Source of the DNA: Haladaptatus sp. QDMS2
GTDB lineage: Archaea > Halobacteriota > Halobacteria > Halobacteriales > Halococcaceae
Assembly (NCBI RefSeq): GCF_029338295.1
Contig: NZ_CP119791.1
Span: forward strand, 1,364,001 to 1,428,000
Direction: 5' to 3'
Length of the DNA stretch: 64,000 nucleotides
The notes under the pieces are model-generated. The model was not told the DNA's origin, searched no databases, and saw nothing but the letters and a program-made list of their open reading frames with translations. The position numbers were made by a program, and so were the translations under genes. The stretch's first letter is position 1, and each line of letters opens with the position of its first letter. Below, in pieces: positions 34,777 through 43,430 of the stretch.

Positions 34777-35732
34777 GCGTCCGGCCGCTGGTCGTCCTCG
34801 CCCTCGTGACCGAGTGGTTGAACGCACTCCTCGACGGCGTCGGTGCCGGGATGTGTGCGCTGACCGCCCCGCTCGGCATCGAAATGCTGTGTTTTCCCTT
34901 CATGCAGCGGGCGTTCGTCGCAGGCGTCGCAATCGGCGTCGTCGGGCCGCTCATCGGGTCGTTCCTCGTCCACCGACAACTGTCACTCATCGGCGAAACG
35001 CTCGCCCACACCGCCTTCTCGGGCGTGGCTATCGGCCTGTTTTTGAGTTCTACGTTCGCGTTCGTCGTCTCGCCGTATCTCACCGCACTCGTCGTCGCCG
35101 TCGTCGCTGCGCTCCTCATCCAGGCTATTTCCGAGTACACCAATGCCTACGGCGACGTGTCGATGGCAATCGTTCTCGCCGGCGGGTTCGCCCTCGGGAC
35201 GGTCATCATCAGCGCGTCGGGCGGCATCGCCGTCTCCGTAAACCAGTACCTGTTCGGTAGTCTCTCGACGATTACCCGCGAAAACACCGGGATACTCGTC
35301 CTGCTCAGCCTGTTCGTCACGAGCGTCGTCGCGCTCACCTACCGCCAACTCCTGTTCATCACCTTCGACGAGACGGCCGCGCGGGTGGCGAGTCTGAACG
35401 TCGAGGGCTACAATCGCCTCCTCGTCGTGCTCACCGCGCTGGTCGTCGTCGCGGCGATGCAACTCATGGGCGTCATCCTCGTCGCGGCCCTGCTCGTCGT
35501 GCCGGTGGCGGCGGCCGCACAGGTTGCGGGAAGTTTCAAACGCTCGCTCTGGTACTCGATTGCCTTCGCAGAACTCTCGGTCGTCGTCGGCCTCACCATC
35601 TCGTACGCTTACGGTCTCGCGACGGGTGGAACCATCGTACTCGTCGCAATCGCTGTCTACGCGGGTGCGGTGGTCGTTGGAAAAGTTCGTACCAGAACAG
35701 TGGTAGCCGAGCGAACGGTAGATGCGGAGTGA
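34773..35732 (+). CDS. znuB: Metal ABC transporter permease (ZnuB-like, ABC-3 family)
   Basis: A 319-residue membrane protein with about eight or nine helices and ABC-3 family blocks: RAFVAGVAIGVVGPLIGSFLV, LSLIGETLAHTAFSGVAIG, and in the second half FDETAARVASLNV with VAAMQLMGVILVAALLVVPVA. It forms the pore for the metal delivered by the lipoprotein. The gene ends exactly where the convergent NikR-type gene ends (stops at 35730-35732 and 35733-35735), leaving no spacer. Confidence 0.88.
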   Translation: MSVRPLVVLALVTEWLNALLDGVGAGMCALTAPLGIEMLCFPFMQRAFVAGVAIGVVGPLIGSFLVHRQLSLIGETLAHTAFSGVAIGLFLSSTFAFVVSPYLTALVVAVVAALLIQAISEYTNAYGDVSMAIVLAGGFALGTVIISASGGIAVSVNQYLFGSLSTITRENTGILVLLSLFVTSVVALTYRQLLFITFDETAARVASLNVEGYNRLLVVLTALVVVAAMQLMGVILVAALLVVPVAAAAQVAGSFKRSLWYSIAFAELSVVVGLTISYAYGLATGGTIVLVAIAVYAGAVVVGKVRTRTVVAERTVDAE

Positions 35733-36161
35733 CTATTCGACGCTTGCGAACGTGCCGAACTCGTCTACCGGGATGACCGAGTAATCGACGGTCAGGATGT
35801 CCTTCGTGGCGCGAATCTTCCCGACGAAGGTCGAGATGTTTTCGAGCGACCCTTCGAGGATGAACAGTTCCATGCAGTAGTGGTCGCCGACGTGGCTGTG
35901 GAAGTTAGAAGCGACGAGGTCTTCGTGTTCGTGGCGCAGGTGCATCATCTTCTCTTCGACGCTCGTCGTCTGGAACTTGAACAGGACGGTGACGACGCCC
36001 ATTAGGTCGCGGTCCTCGAGGCGTTTGTCCTCGAACTCGCCGAGGAGGTTGCGACTCGCTTCGCGAATCACTTCACTGCGACCCGTGTAGCCGTGTTCGG
36101 AAGAGAAGGCGTCGATTCGTTCGAGCAGTTCGTCTGGCATGGAGACGCTGACGACGGTCAT
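35733..36161 (-). CDS. nikR: NikR-type ribbon-helix-helix metal-responsive repressor
   Basis: A 142-residue regulator. The ribbon-helix-helix domain (1-45) starts [15 protein letters not shown]; the ACT-like metal domain follows. His77, His88, His90 and Cys96 ([17 protein letters not shown]) have exactly the spacing of the E. coli NikR nickel ligands His76, His87, His89 and Cys95. It should therefore bind nickel and repress in its presence. The gene is leaderless, with TATTAACTC two bases before its ATG. The same word precedes the adjacent metal importer, which suggests autoregulation and control of that operon. Confidence 0.88.
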   Translation of the reverse strand: MTVVSVSMPDELLERIDAFSSEHGYTGRSEVIREASRNLLGEFEDKRLEDRDLMGVVTVLFKFQTTSVEEKMMHLRHEHEDLVASNFHSHVGDHYCMELFILEGSLENISTFVGKIRATKDILTVDYSVIPVDEFGTFASVE

Positions 36162-36162
36162 G

Positions 36163-36190
36163 TATTAACTCAGGGGCACTTCGATATTAA
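36163..36190 (-). promoter_or_regulatory. Candidate operator before nikR sharing TATTAACTC with the importer promoter
   Basis: Read on the plus strand, TATTAACTC at 36163-36171 is identical to 33001-33009. The following bases keep the GGC and CTTC/GTTC positions and end in an AT-rich arm (atattaa). Here the right arm is a poor mirror of the left, so symmetry is weaker than at the importer. The element covers the TATA box of nikR (tttaata on the minus strand). Confidence 0.5.
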
Positions 36191-36261
36191 AGATTGAGTA
36201 ACGACCCGGGGTGTCCGTCACCGAGACACACCTTTTCACGCCCACGTCTCGACTAGGAACC

Positions 36262-36645
36262 ATGGCACTCTCGGTCAGCACGAACGAGCGCGTGGAGCTG
36301 GTGGATATCTCAGACCGCGTCGCCGGTGAACTTCCGTCCGACGCGACTGGTATCTGTACGGTTTTCTGCACCCACACGTCGGCGGGCCTCCTGATACAGG
36401 AGAACGAATCGCGGCTGAAACGCGACTTGCTCGGGCTGTTAGAACGCGTGGTTCCGGAAGCCGGCGGGTACGAACACGACGAGATAGACGACAACGCAGA
36501 CGCCCACCTCCGCGCCACGCTGCTCGACAGTAGCCTCTCGATTCCCGTCAAGAATGGCGCGCTCCAGCTGGGGACGTGGCAGACGATTTTTCTCGTGGAA
36601 TGTGACGAGCCTCGCACGCGCAAGATTATTGTTACTGTCACTTAG
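36262..36645 (+). CDS. YjbQ family (UPF0047) protein
   Basis: A 127-residue single-domain protein of the YjbQ family, associated with thiamine phosphate synthase-like activity in some reports. Key block: CTVFCTHTSAGLLIQENE (about 32-49), with the conserved His and Glu. ADAHLRATLLDSSLSIPV and LGTWQTIFLVECD with GxWQ are also typical. ATG 36262 starts at the family N-terminus. It is divergent from nikR, sharing about 100 bases. The physiological role is unclear. Confidence 0.83.
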   Translation: MALSVSTNERVELVDISDRVAGELPSDATGICTVFCTHTSAGLLIQENESRLKRDLLGLLERVVPEAGGYEHDEIDDNADAHLRATLLDSSLSIPVKNGALQLGTWQTIFLVECDEPRTRKIIVTVT

Positions 36646-37634
36646 AGCGCGAGGACGAGGTCTTCACCGTCGCGCTCAAACTCGGTGTCGAACGGGGCAG
36701 AGCGGTCCCGCATGGTCTCACGGCACCATGTGGCGGCCTCCGGGCGCGCGATGTGGACCGAAAAGTCGTAGATTTCGGTAGGGCTGCAGCGCAGTTGTGA
36801 GAGCCCCTCCGGGGTGAGCGTCACCTCGAAGATGAACCCGTGGTCGTTGTGGAGGTGAGAGTCAACCGCGTAGTCGTCCACGAAGTCGCCCGTGTCGTAC
36901 AGAATGAGCCCGTCCTCGTACACCTCGACGCCGTGAAAGAGGTGTGCGGAATGCCCATAAACGATGTCCACGCCCTCGTCGACGAGCCAGTGGGCGAAGG
37001 CGACGAAGTGGTCAGGCGGACTCGTCGTCATGTTCGGCCCCCAGTGGAGGGCGGCGACGAGCAACTGTGGATTCCACTGGCGGGCGCGAGCGAGAACCTC
37101 ACGAACCCTGATTCGCGTCGGGCCGTGGCGAGGATCTACCTCGATGAGGGCCGTCCCGTACTTGTCGTGGTCTGCGGCGTACTCCGGCGTGTTGTCGGTG
37201 AACGACACCATCGCCACGCGAACCCCGTTCAGCGCGAACACGGCGGGGTCGAGCGCGGTATCGAGGTTCCGGCCCGCACCAGCGTGGGCGATTCGCGCCG
37301 CGTCGAGGTGGTCTAGCGTGTCGCCGAGGGCGGTCGGGCCGAAGTCCATGACGTGGTTATTTGCGAGACTCACCGCAGACACTCCGGCCGCGGTGAGCGC
37401 GGGAATCGCCCACATCGGGTCCGCCCGGAAGTGAAACGGTCGGTAGGTTTTCGTCCAGGGCATTCCGTTCGTCGAGAGACAACACTCCAGATTACAGACG
37501 AGGCCGTCAAGGTCCGTGAGGCGGGAACGGCAGTCTCCCCAGACCGTCTCCGGGGGGAGCCAGCGCTGGCGCTCGTCTACGAGTCGCCCGAGCATCACGT
37601 CACCTAAAAGCCCCAGCCGACGAGTCGGTGCCAT
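36642..37634 (-). CDS. CapA family metallophosphatase-like protein
   Basis: A 330-residue protein of the CapA (poly-gamma-glutamate synthesis) family, with a calcineurin-like phosphoesterase fold. Motifs are GLLGDVMLGR near the start, CNLECCLS, SLANNHVMDFG (about 90-100), and LHWGPN and GHSAHLFHGVEVY with metal-binding His. No signal or membrane helix is present, so it appears cytosolic. Its stop overlaps that of YjbQ by four bases (convergent). The true substrate is unknown; capsule synthesis should not be assumed. Confidence 0.83.
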   Translation of the reverse strand: MAPTRRLGLLGDVMLGRLVDERQRWLPPETVWGDCRSRLTDLDGLVCNLECCLSTNGMPWTKTYRPFHFRADPMWAIPALTAAGVSAVSLANNHVMDFGPTALGDTLDHLDAARIAHAGAGRNLDTALDPAVFALNGVRVAMVSFTDNTPEYAADHDKYGTALIEVDPRHGPTRIRVREVLARARQWNPQLLVAALHWGPNMTTSPPDHFVAFAHWLVDEGVDIVYGHSAHLFHGVEVYEDGLILYDTGDFVDDYAVDSHLHNDHGFIFEVTLTPEGLSQLRCSPTEIYDFSVHIARPEAATWCRETMRDRSAPFDTEFERDGEDLVLAL

Positions 37635-37724
37635 TCACAGAGATACGACGGCGAGCGAGAAAACGTCATCACACCCATACAGGTTTTCTCCGGGCGAAGC
37701 GAAAGTTCATTGAGGCGATTTACC

Positions 37725-38291
37725 GTGGAAGTAGCCTGGACTCGCCGGTCGTACCTCGCAGTGTCACTGGTAACACTGTCTGGTATCACTGGCTGTGCGC
37801 AGGTGAGCGACCCGGCGCCGGGTGGGGACGAGACGATGGCAGACTTGCAACTCAGGAGTGAGGCGTTCGACGACGGCGCACTGATTCCGCGAACATACGG
37901 CTACAAAAACGAGAACGTGAATCCACCACTCTCGATTTCGGGGGTTCCGGCGGACGCACAGTCACTCGCGCTGGTGATGGACGACCCCGACGCGGTAAAA
38001 CCCGCGGGCAAGGTGTGGGACCACTGGGTCGTGTGGAACGTCGACCCGGAGACGACCGAGATTCCCGAGAACTGGGACCAGATGGAGGCGACGGTGGGGA
38101 CGAACAGTTTCGGCGAGTTGGGCTACGGCGGGCCGAGTCCACCCGACGCAGAACACACCTACCGGTTCTTCGTCTACGCCCTCGACACGACGCTCGACCT
38201 CGATGCGGGCGCGACGAAGGCCGACCTGCAGGCGGCGATGGAGGGCCACGTTCTCGCAGAGGTACTGCTCACGGGAACCTACGCACCCTGA
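37725..38291 (+). CDS. YbhB/YbcL-type PEBP (Raf kinase inhibitor-like) lipoprotein
   Basis: A phosphatidylethanolamine-binding-protein fold of about 188 residues. The PEBP marks are NPPLSISGVPADAQSLALVMDDPDA, the anion-pocket block DHWVVWNVDPE, and GTNSFGELGYGGPSPPD followed by HTYRFFVYALD. The N-terminus has twin Arg and a lipobox-like LSGITGC, so it is probably an exported lipoprotein. GTG 37725 was chosen; an in-frame TTG at 37710 also fits. The ligand is unknown. Confidence 0.78.
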   Translation: MEVAWTRRSYLAVSLVTLSGITGCAQVSDPAPGGDETMADLQLRSEAFDDGALIPRTYGYKNENVNPPLSISGVPADAQSLALVMDDPDAVKPAGKVWDHWVVWNVDPETTEIPENWDQMEATVGTNSFGELGYGGPSPPDAEHTYRFFVYALDTTLDLDAGATKADLQAAMEGHVLAEVLLTGTYAP

Positions 38292-38350
38292 GTGCCGGTA
38301 GTCGGTCGTGAGGAGGGGAACTGATTACGCCTGAGTGCTTACGTCTCGCC

Positions 38351-38662
38351 ATGTACCTCTCCCGTCCCGTCCGCGCCATCATCGACGACCCCCACCGCGG
38401 CGAGACCGTCACGCTCATCCTCCGCTTGCCGGATGGGTGGACCGACGCCGACATAGACCGCGTCACGACGGCTGTCGAAACCGCCGGTGGCGACGTGGTA
38501 AAACGACTCTCGACCGGGGGCCTCAAAGTCGCCGCCGACCACGAGGACGTGGCCGCGATTACCGCCATCGACGGACTCGACGCCGTGGAGACCGACGACA
38601 CCCTGCGCATGGCACTCGACGGCGCGGGCGAGGACGTGGAGTACCCCAGCGAGACGCGCTGA
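38351..38662 (+). CDS. Hypothetical 103-residue protein
   Basis: A small acidic alpha/beta protein beginning MYLSRPVRAIIDD. It contains TVTLILRLPDGWTDADIDRV and repeated strand-helix units ending in LDAVETDDTLRMALD. No family is assigned. The layout of two short beta-alpha-beta units suggests a ferredoxin-like fold. It lies 59 bases before the macro-domain gene on the same strand and may be co-expressed. Confidence 0.6.
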   Translation: MYLSRPVRAIIDDPHRGETVTLILRLPDGWTDADIDRVTTAVETAGGDVVKRLSTGGLKVAADHEDVAAITAIDGLDAVETDDTLRMALDGAGEDVEYPSETR

Positions 38663-38720
38663 CCGAGGGGCGAATCCGGGGCGTACACAGTTTTAGGGCG
38701 GTGGCGACCAATCTGCCGCC

Positions 38721-39212
38721 ATGGAGTTCAGCGTCGTACAGGGCGACATCGCCGCACAGACCGCAGATTGTCTCGTGAACGCCGCGAACACCGGCTTGCG
38801 AATGGGGTCGGGCGTCGCAGGGGCGCTCAAGGCGAAAGGCGGAGACGCACTCGACGAGGCCGCCGTCTCGAAAGGCCCAATCGACCTCGGCGACGTGGCG
38901 GTCACCGACGGCTACGGCCTCGACGCAGACTACGTGGTTCACGCCGCCGCGATGCCACCGGGCGGGCAGTCCTCGGCCCGGAGCATTCGGCTCGCGACCC
39001 GACGAACCCTGGAAGTGGCCGACGCCCTCGGTTGTGCGTCGCTGGTCCTCCCGGCGATTGGCTGTGGCATCGCCGGATTCGACTTCCGCGAGGGGGTGGA
39101 GATTATCTGTGAGGAACTGGCCGTATTTAGGCCCCGTTCGCTTGCTGACGTGCGTCTCATCGCCTACAGCGACGAGGAGGTCGAGACGATGCGAGCGGTC
39201 GCCGAGAAATGA
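38721..39212 (+). CDS. Macro domain protein (ADP-ribose-binding/hydrolase-like)
   Basis: A 163-residue single macro domain. FSVVQGDIAAQTADCLVNAANTGL carries the conserved Asp and Asn of the ADP-ribose pocket, GSGVAGALKAKGG is the adjacent loop, and LPAIGCGIAGFDF is the phosphate-binding loop. Such proteins remove ADP-ribose from proteins or nucleic acids or hydrolyse ADP-ribose-1-phosphate or O-acetyl-ADP-ribose. No transferase is visible nearby. Confidence 0.87.
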   Translation: MEFSVVQGDIAAQTADCLVNAANTGLRMGSGVAGALKAKGGDALDEAAVSKGPIDLGDVAVTDGYGLDADYVVHAAAMPPGGQSSARSIRLATRRTLEVADALGCASLVLPAIGCGIAGFDFREGVEIICEELAVFRPRSLADVRLIAYSDEEVETMRAVAEK

Positions 39213-39276
39213 GCGTAAACGTTCACGGATTGCAGAACGACTCGATTTTTTACCAGTTCGGACCGAACAGCCATCT

Positions 39277-39879
39277 ATGCCCGAGGAATCCCTGCTCTCG
39301 AACACCGGCGTGACGTTCACGGAGGACGACCCGGCTGCCGAGGCTACCATCTCGCCGCAGGTGGCCGCGTTGCTCGTCCCCAATCAGGACCGGGCGGACG
39401 CCATCGGCGCGGATCTCCTGCGGATGGCTGACGACCGTTTCAAAATCGTGTTCGGCCCCGCACTCGACGGGTTGCGAGCGGCCGCCTGCGAACTCCCCGA
39501 GGGACCGGCCGTCTACGTCGTCGGCGTCGAACTCGACATGCGCAAGGTCGGAACTGAGACGAACCTCCACGAGGACGCTCCCGGAATCATTCACAATGCG
39601 CGCTTGCTGTTCGCCTACGTCCCGAATGAGGCGGGGACGGGCGCGACGTTCGCCCACCTGACCGAGGATTTAGACGGCGTGGACGACCTCCTGCTCGCCC
39701 TCGGCGACAGCGAACGCATCTCGGGCGCTGAGACGACGCTCGAAGCGTTCCGGCGTGAGCTCGCAGGCCAGCAAGCCCGCCGCATCAGCTTGCTGGCGGA
39801 AGATCCGGAGGCGGCGAAGGCGCAGTTCCAGTCTGTGTTCGCCGCTCCGCTGTACGCCTTCGAACAACGCAATTCGTGA
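39277..39879 (+). CDS. Hypothetical 200-residue protein
   Basis: A soluble protein beginning MPEESLLSNTGVTFTEDDPA. It shows ISPQVAALLVPNQDRADAIG, a strand-rich middle (VYVVGVELDMRKVGTETNLHE) and helical C-terminal repeats (TLEAFRRELAGQQARRISLL). No family is recognised. It starts 64 bases after the macro-domain gene on the same strand. ATG 39277 was preferred because earlier codons overlap the macro gene in another frame. Confidence 0.6.
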   Translation: MPEESLLSNTGVTFTEDDPAAEATISPQVAALLVPNQDRADAIGADLLRMADDRFKIVFGPALDGLRAAACELPEGPAVYVVGVELDMRKVGTETNLHEDAPGIIHNARLLFAYVPNEAGTGATFAHLTEDLDGVDDLLLALGDSERISGAETTLEAFRRELAGQQARRISLLAEDPEAAKAQFQSVFAAPLYAFEQRNS

Positions 39880-39977
39880 CCGCTCATTGCTCGGTAAGAA
39901 TAGTTACCTAGACACACATACTGCCGAAATATTATTTACATATTACTTATGTTTCTGGCGTTGCTACGGACTAGCAG

Positions 39978-40082
39978 ATGGAACACACCGTGGGAAAGGT
40001 GGGGTTGTTCGTACTGACTGCTGCGATGGCACTGGCGATGGCAATCGCGCTGAGCCTGCTGTACGTGAGCCTCACGCCCTGA
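39978..40082 (+). CDS. 34-residue membrane microprotein
   Basis: ATG 39978 to TGA 40082 encodes a peptide with one hydrophobic helix: MEHTVGKVGLF, then VLTAAMALAMAIALSLLYV, with a short SLTP tail. Its composition is clearly that of a single-span membrane protein. An AT-rich region (atattatttacatattac) about 40 bases upstream can serve as promoter. A similar but unrelated 33-residue peptide follows at 40196. Confidence 0.6.
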   Translation: MEHTVGKVGLFVLTAAMALAMAIALSLLYVSLTP

Positions 40083-40195
40083 GTCGAAGAACCGAGCGAC
40101 GGGGTGCGTGTAAGCCCCGAGTAACGATTCGGAAAGACGGGCGTACAACCTGGCAGGTGGCAGATAACTATCGTGGCTTTTTGCGACTGTCCGGT

Positions 40196-40297
40196 ATGAA
40201 CCACATCTTAGAAGACGTCGGCATCATCCTCCTCGTGTTGTTCGTCGTCATCGGCTACTGGCTCTTCCTGGCGATGGCCTACCAGCAGTTCGTCTGA
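40196..40297 (+). CDS. 33-residue membrane microprotein
   Basis: ATG 40196 to TGA 40297 encodes MNHILEDVG followed by one strongly hydrophobic span (IILLVLFVVIGYWLFLAMA) and YQQFV. It has the charge layout of a single-pass membrane peptide. It ends 48 bases before the LOV-Bat regulator on the same strand, so the two may be co-transcribed. Confidence 0.6.
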   Translation: MNHILEDVGIILLVLFVVIGYWLFLAMAYQQFV

Positions 40298-40345
40298 CCC
40301 CGACGGTGGCACACCTATTTGCACGACGGCAACGTAGTGTGGACC

Positions 40346-42352
40346 ATGGGTACTCAGGATAGTCCACAGATAGACGTGCTCTACGTCGGGCACGGAGATT
40401 CTGCGGACACGGTCACGGCGGCGTTCGGCCGGGCAGGCGTGAACGCGACCGTCGTGTCCAGCGTAGCAGACGTTGCGTCGGCACTTTCCCCCGAAATCGA
40501 CTGTGTCGTGACGGAGGCGACGTTCGACGCAGGCGACGCAAAATCGGTCGTCCAGACGGTAAACGAATTCGACCTGGACCTCCCGCTCATCGTCTACTCT
40601 CACGGCGCGAGCGAGGCGCTGGCGAGCAAAGTCACCGCACTCGGAATCACCTTCTACCGACTCGTCGCGGAGACCGACGCAGACGAGTTGACCGCAGACG
40701 TGTTGGCCGCGGTGCGGGCCCACCGGTCGCGGCTCGAAACACCGGTTGACGAACTCAGGCTGAAACAGCGGGCGATGAACGAAGCACCCGTGGGTATCGC
40801 CATCTCAGATGCGACACAGCCTGACAACCCGCTCACCTACGTGAACGACTCGTTCGTGGAGATGACGGGCTACACCGAGACGGAAATTATTGGCCGAAAC
40901 TGCCGATTCTTACAGGGCGAGGACTCGGACCCCGCCGCGGTCACCGCCATGCGCCAGGCAATCGCCGCGGAAGAGGAGGTCGCCGTCGTGGTGAAAAATT
41001 ACCGAAAGGACGGCGAGATGTTCTGGAATCGCGTGAACATCGCGCCGATTCGCGACGCAGACGGTGAGGTTCGTCACTTCGTGGGCTTCCAGAACGACGT
41101 GACCGCCCGCAAGGAGGCGGAACTCGCACTGGCCGAAGAACGCGAGCAATTGGCCTACCTGCTCGACCGGATTCAGGGGCTCATCCAGGACGTGACCCAG
41201 ACGCTCGTCCGGTCGGTGAATAGAGAGGAGATAGAGGAGACGGTGTGCACGCAGTTGGCAAACGCAGACCCCTACGTCTACGCGTGGGTCGGCGAGGTGG
41301 ACGTGGCCGCGAACGAAGTCGTCCCGACGCAGTGGTCCGGCGAGGCGCTCGTCTCGGTGGGCGACATCGGCGTGAGCCTCTCGGACCCCGATTCGGCGAA
41401 CAATCCCGTCGCCCGGGCGGTGAAGACCGGAACCATGCAGACAGCGCGTGTCGGTGTTCGCGGCTTCGGGCGGGGCTACCCGAAGCGCGTCGTCGAGGTC
41501 GCGGCCGTCCCACTCGTGTACGAAGACGTGACCTACGGCGTGCTCACGGTGTGTGCCGACCGCGAAGACGTGTTCAACAGCCGCGAGCGCGTCATCCTCG
41601 AATCGGTGGGACGCGCCGTCGCGAGCGGCATCAACTCGCTCGAGAGCAAGAAGATAATCACCGCAGACAACATCGTCGAAGTCGAACTGGAGTTCGAATC
41701 GACCGCGCTGTTCTTCGTCGATATCGCCTCGAAGACCGGTGCCGAACTCGAATTCAAACAGGCGATGTACCAACCGGACGATTCGCTGGTACTGTTTTTC
41801 ACTGCGACAGGAGCAGACCCGGAGGTGGTCGAGGCGGCCGCACGCGAATGTGGCGAGATCGCGAACGTACAACTGGTCGCGACGGGCGACGACGAGAGCC
41901 TCTTCGAACTCACGCTCGCGAGAGAGTCTATCGTGACCGACCTCGCGAACTACGGCGCGAAGACGCAGGCAATCACCGCACACGACCGGGTCGGGCGCAT
42001 GAAAATCGAGCTCCCTCAGGAGGCGAACGTCCGCCAGCTCGTCGAACTCGTGAAAAAGGAGTATCCCGGTACCGAACTCGTAAGCTACCGCGAACACGAC
42101 CGGCGACCGACGACGAAACAGGAGTTCGTCATGGCGCTGCGAGAACGACTTACCGAACGCCAGCTTTCGACGCTCCAGCGAGCGTACGTCGCCGGCTTCT
42201 TCGACTGGCCACGGCCCGTGAATGGCGACGACCTGGCGGCGACGATGGGCGTCTCACGTTCGACGTTCCACGAACACCTGCGCGCCGCGGAACGGAAACT
42301 CTGTGCGGAGTTGTTCGAGCGGCCAGCGGAACCCCCACTAGTGAGGGAATGA
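40346..42352 (+). CDS. LOV-domain blue-light Bat-type HTH_10 transcription regulator
   Basis: A 668-residue soluble regulator. Residues 8-125 resemble a degenerate receiver. Residues 140-270 are a PAS domain of the LOV class: GRNCRFLQGED, with the photoactive Cys186 that forms the flavin adduct, then NYRKDGEMFWNRVNIAPI with the flavin-contacting Asn residues. A GAF domain (about 285-445), the Bat extension (about 450-590) and an HTH_10 domain (LTERQLSTLQRAYVAGFFDW, then AATMGVSRSTFHEHLRAAE) follow. It should sense blue light via FMN and control transcription directly. ATG 40346 follows the two microprotein genes. Targets are unknown. Confidence 0.88.
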   Translation: MGTQDSPQIDVLYVGHGDSADTVTAAFGRAGVNATVVSSVADVASALSPEIDCVVTEATFDAGDAKSVVQTVNEFDLDLPLIVYSHGASEALASKVTALGITFYRLVAETDADELTADVLAAVRAHRSRLETPVDELRLKQRAMNEAPVGIAISDATQPDNPLTYVNDSFVEMTGYTETEIIGRNCRFLQGEDSDPAAVTAMRQAIAAEEEVAVVVKNYRKDGEMFWNRVNIAPIRDADGEVRHFVGFQNDVTARKEAELALAEEREQLAYLLDRIQGLIQDVTQTLVRSVNREEIEETVCTQLANADPYVYAWVGEVDVAANEVVPTQWSGEALVSVGDIGVSLSDPDSANNPVARAVKTGTMQTARVGVRGFGRGYPKRVVEVAAVPLVYEDVTYGVLTVCADREDVFNSRERVILESVGRAVASGINSLESKKIITADNIVEVELEFESTALFFVDIASKTGAELEFKQAMYQPDDSLVLFFTATGADPEVVEAAARECGEIANVQLVATGDDESLFELTLARESIVTDLANYGAKTQAITAHDRVGRMKIELPQEANVRQLVELVKKEYPGTELVSYREHDRRPTTKQEFVMALRERLTERQLSTLQRAYVAGFFDWPRPVNGDDLAATMGVSRSTFHEHLRAAERKLCAELFERPAEPPLVRE

Positions 42353-42429
42353 GAATTAGTCACTAACTGGCGTCCATTTATGTAGGTGCGAGGCACGAAG
42401 CGATTCGATGCAATCACCTCACTAAAACA

Positions 42430-42579
42430 ATGCCAACCTGCACGAACTGCAACGCACACGTCTCGAAACGATTCGCCCAGGTATTCTCGGACGCACAGGG
42501 TCGGATACTCGCCTGTCCGGAGTGCTCCGCGAATGCTGGAATCGCAGAGGCTGCACGGATTCGTGGTCAACAGGTCTGA
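42430..42579 (+). CDS. 49-residue zinc-finger protein (two CxxC, DUF7563-like)
   Basis: The product starts MPTCTNCNAHVSKRFAQVF and has a second knuckle, LACPECSANAG, so four cysteines form a zinc ribbon. Short ribbons of this type are common in haloarchaea and of unknown role. A TATA-like catttatg lies about 50 bases upstream. It stands between the LOV regulator and the que operon. Confidence 0.75.
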   Translation: MPTCTNCNAHVSKRFAQVFSDAQGRILACPECSANAGIAEAARIRGQQV

Positions 42580-42728
42580 GGACCCTGGACCACTCTTCGG
42601 CGCGCACCGAAGACGAGTATTCCAGTGGTTTCCATACGGGACCTCACTCGTCGCCTGTCAGAAAGCTCGCAACCGGGCAATTTCACCACCCATCAGCAGT
42701 CACACGGAATCCCAGACCCATCCGTGTC

Positions 42729-43430
42729 CTATTTTGACGAATCGCAATACGACGGCCGCGTCGCGTAGTCGATGGGGTCTGTGACGCCGATTTCTTCGAA
42801 CGCTCTGAGCCGGATGGCACAGGCATCACACACGCCGCACGCGGGCGCTTCCTCGGAGTAACAACTCCACGTGTGCTCGAACGGCACGTCGAGGGAGACG
42901 CCGTGAGCGGCGATTTCCGTCTTCGACCAGTCGACGAACGGCGCTTCCAATGAAATTTCCGTCTCCGGTTTCGTCCCCAGGTCGGCCACGGCCTGAAATG
43001 CCTCGAAAAACTCGGGGCGACAGTCCGGATAGCCGGAGTAGTCCTCGCTGTGTGCACCGATGAACACGGCGTCACACTCTTTTGCCTCTGCGTAGGAGAC
43101 GGCCATCGCGAGCAAGTTCGCGTTTCGAAACGGAACGTAGGTGTCCGGAATCTCCTCGCTGTCTAAGTCAGCGGCGGCCACGTCGATGCTGTCGTCGGTG
43201 AGCGCGGACGCCCCAATCTGGGCGAGATGGCTGGTTTCGATGTGCAGGAAGTCGTTCGCCTCGAAATCCTCGGCGAGCTGTCGAGCGCACTCGTACTCCT
43301 TGCCTTCGGTGCGCTGGCCGTAGGAGGTGTGCAGAAAGTAGAGGTCGTAGCCGCGGTCGCTCGCCTCGGCGGCGGCGGTGGCGCTGTCCATCCCACCAGA
43401 GACGAGGACGACCGCTCGTTCGTCGCTCAT
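42729..43430 (-). CDS. queC: 7-cyano-7-deazaguanine synthase QueC
   Basis: A 233-residue ATP pyrophosphatase-type enzyme making preQ0 from 7-carboxy-7-deazaguanine and ammonia. The PP-loop SGGMDS is at 11-16. YVPFRNANLL and GAHSEDYSGYPDCRPEF are family blocks, and the zinc site is built from CYSEEAPACGVCDAC (about 190-205). In Archaea preQ0 is used for archaeosine at tRNA position 15. It is the last gene of the operon; its ATG overlaps the folE stop by four bases. Confidence 0.93.
   Translation of the reverse strand: MSDERAVVLVSGGMDSATAAAEASDRGYDLYFLHTSYGQRTEGKEYECARQLAEDFEANDFLHIETSHLAQIGASALTDDSIDVAAADLDSEEIPDTYVPFRNANLLAMAVSYAEAKECDAVFIGAHSEDYSGYPDCRPEFFEAFQAVADLGTKPETEISLEAPFVDWSKTEIAAHGVSLDVPFEHTWSCYSEEAPACGVCDACAIRLRAFEEIGVTDPIDYATRPSYCDSSK

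Noticed and set aside
36163-36190. Calling the nikR upstream element a full 6-16-6 operator
   Set aside because: Only the left half matches the importer site. The right arm agrees at about three of six positions, so only a shared half-site is claimed.
36642-37634. Assigning a capsule-synthesis role to the CapA-family protein
   Set aside because: No other capsule genes are present and no membrane anchor is seen; the fold only supports a phosphoesterase-like protein.
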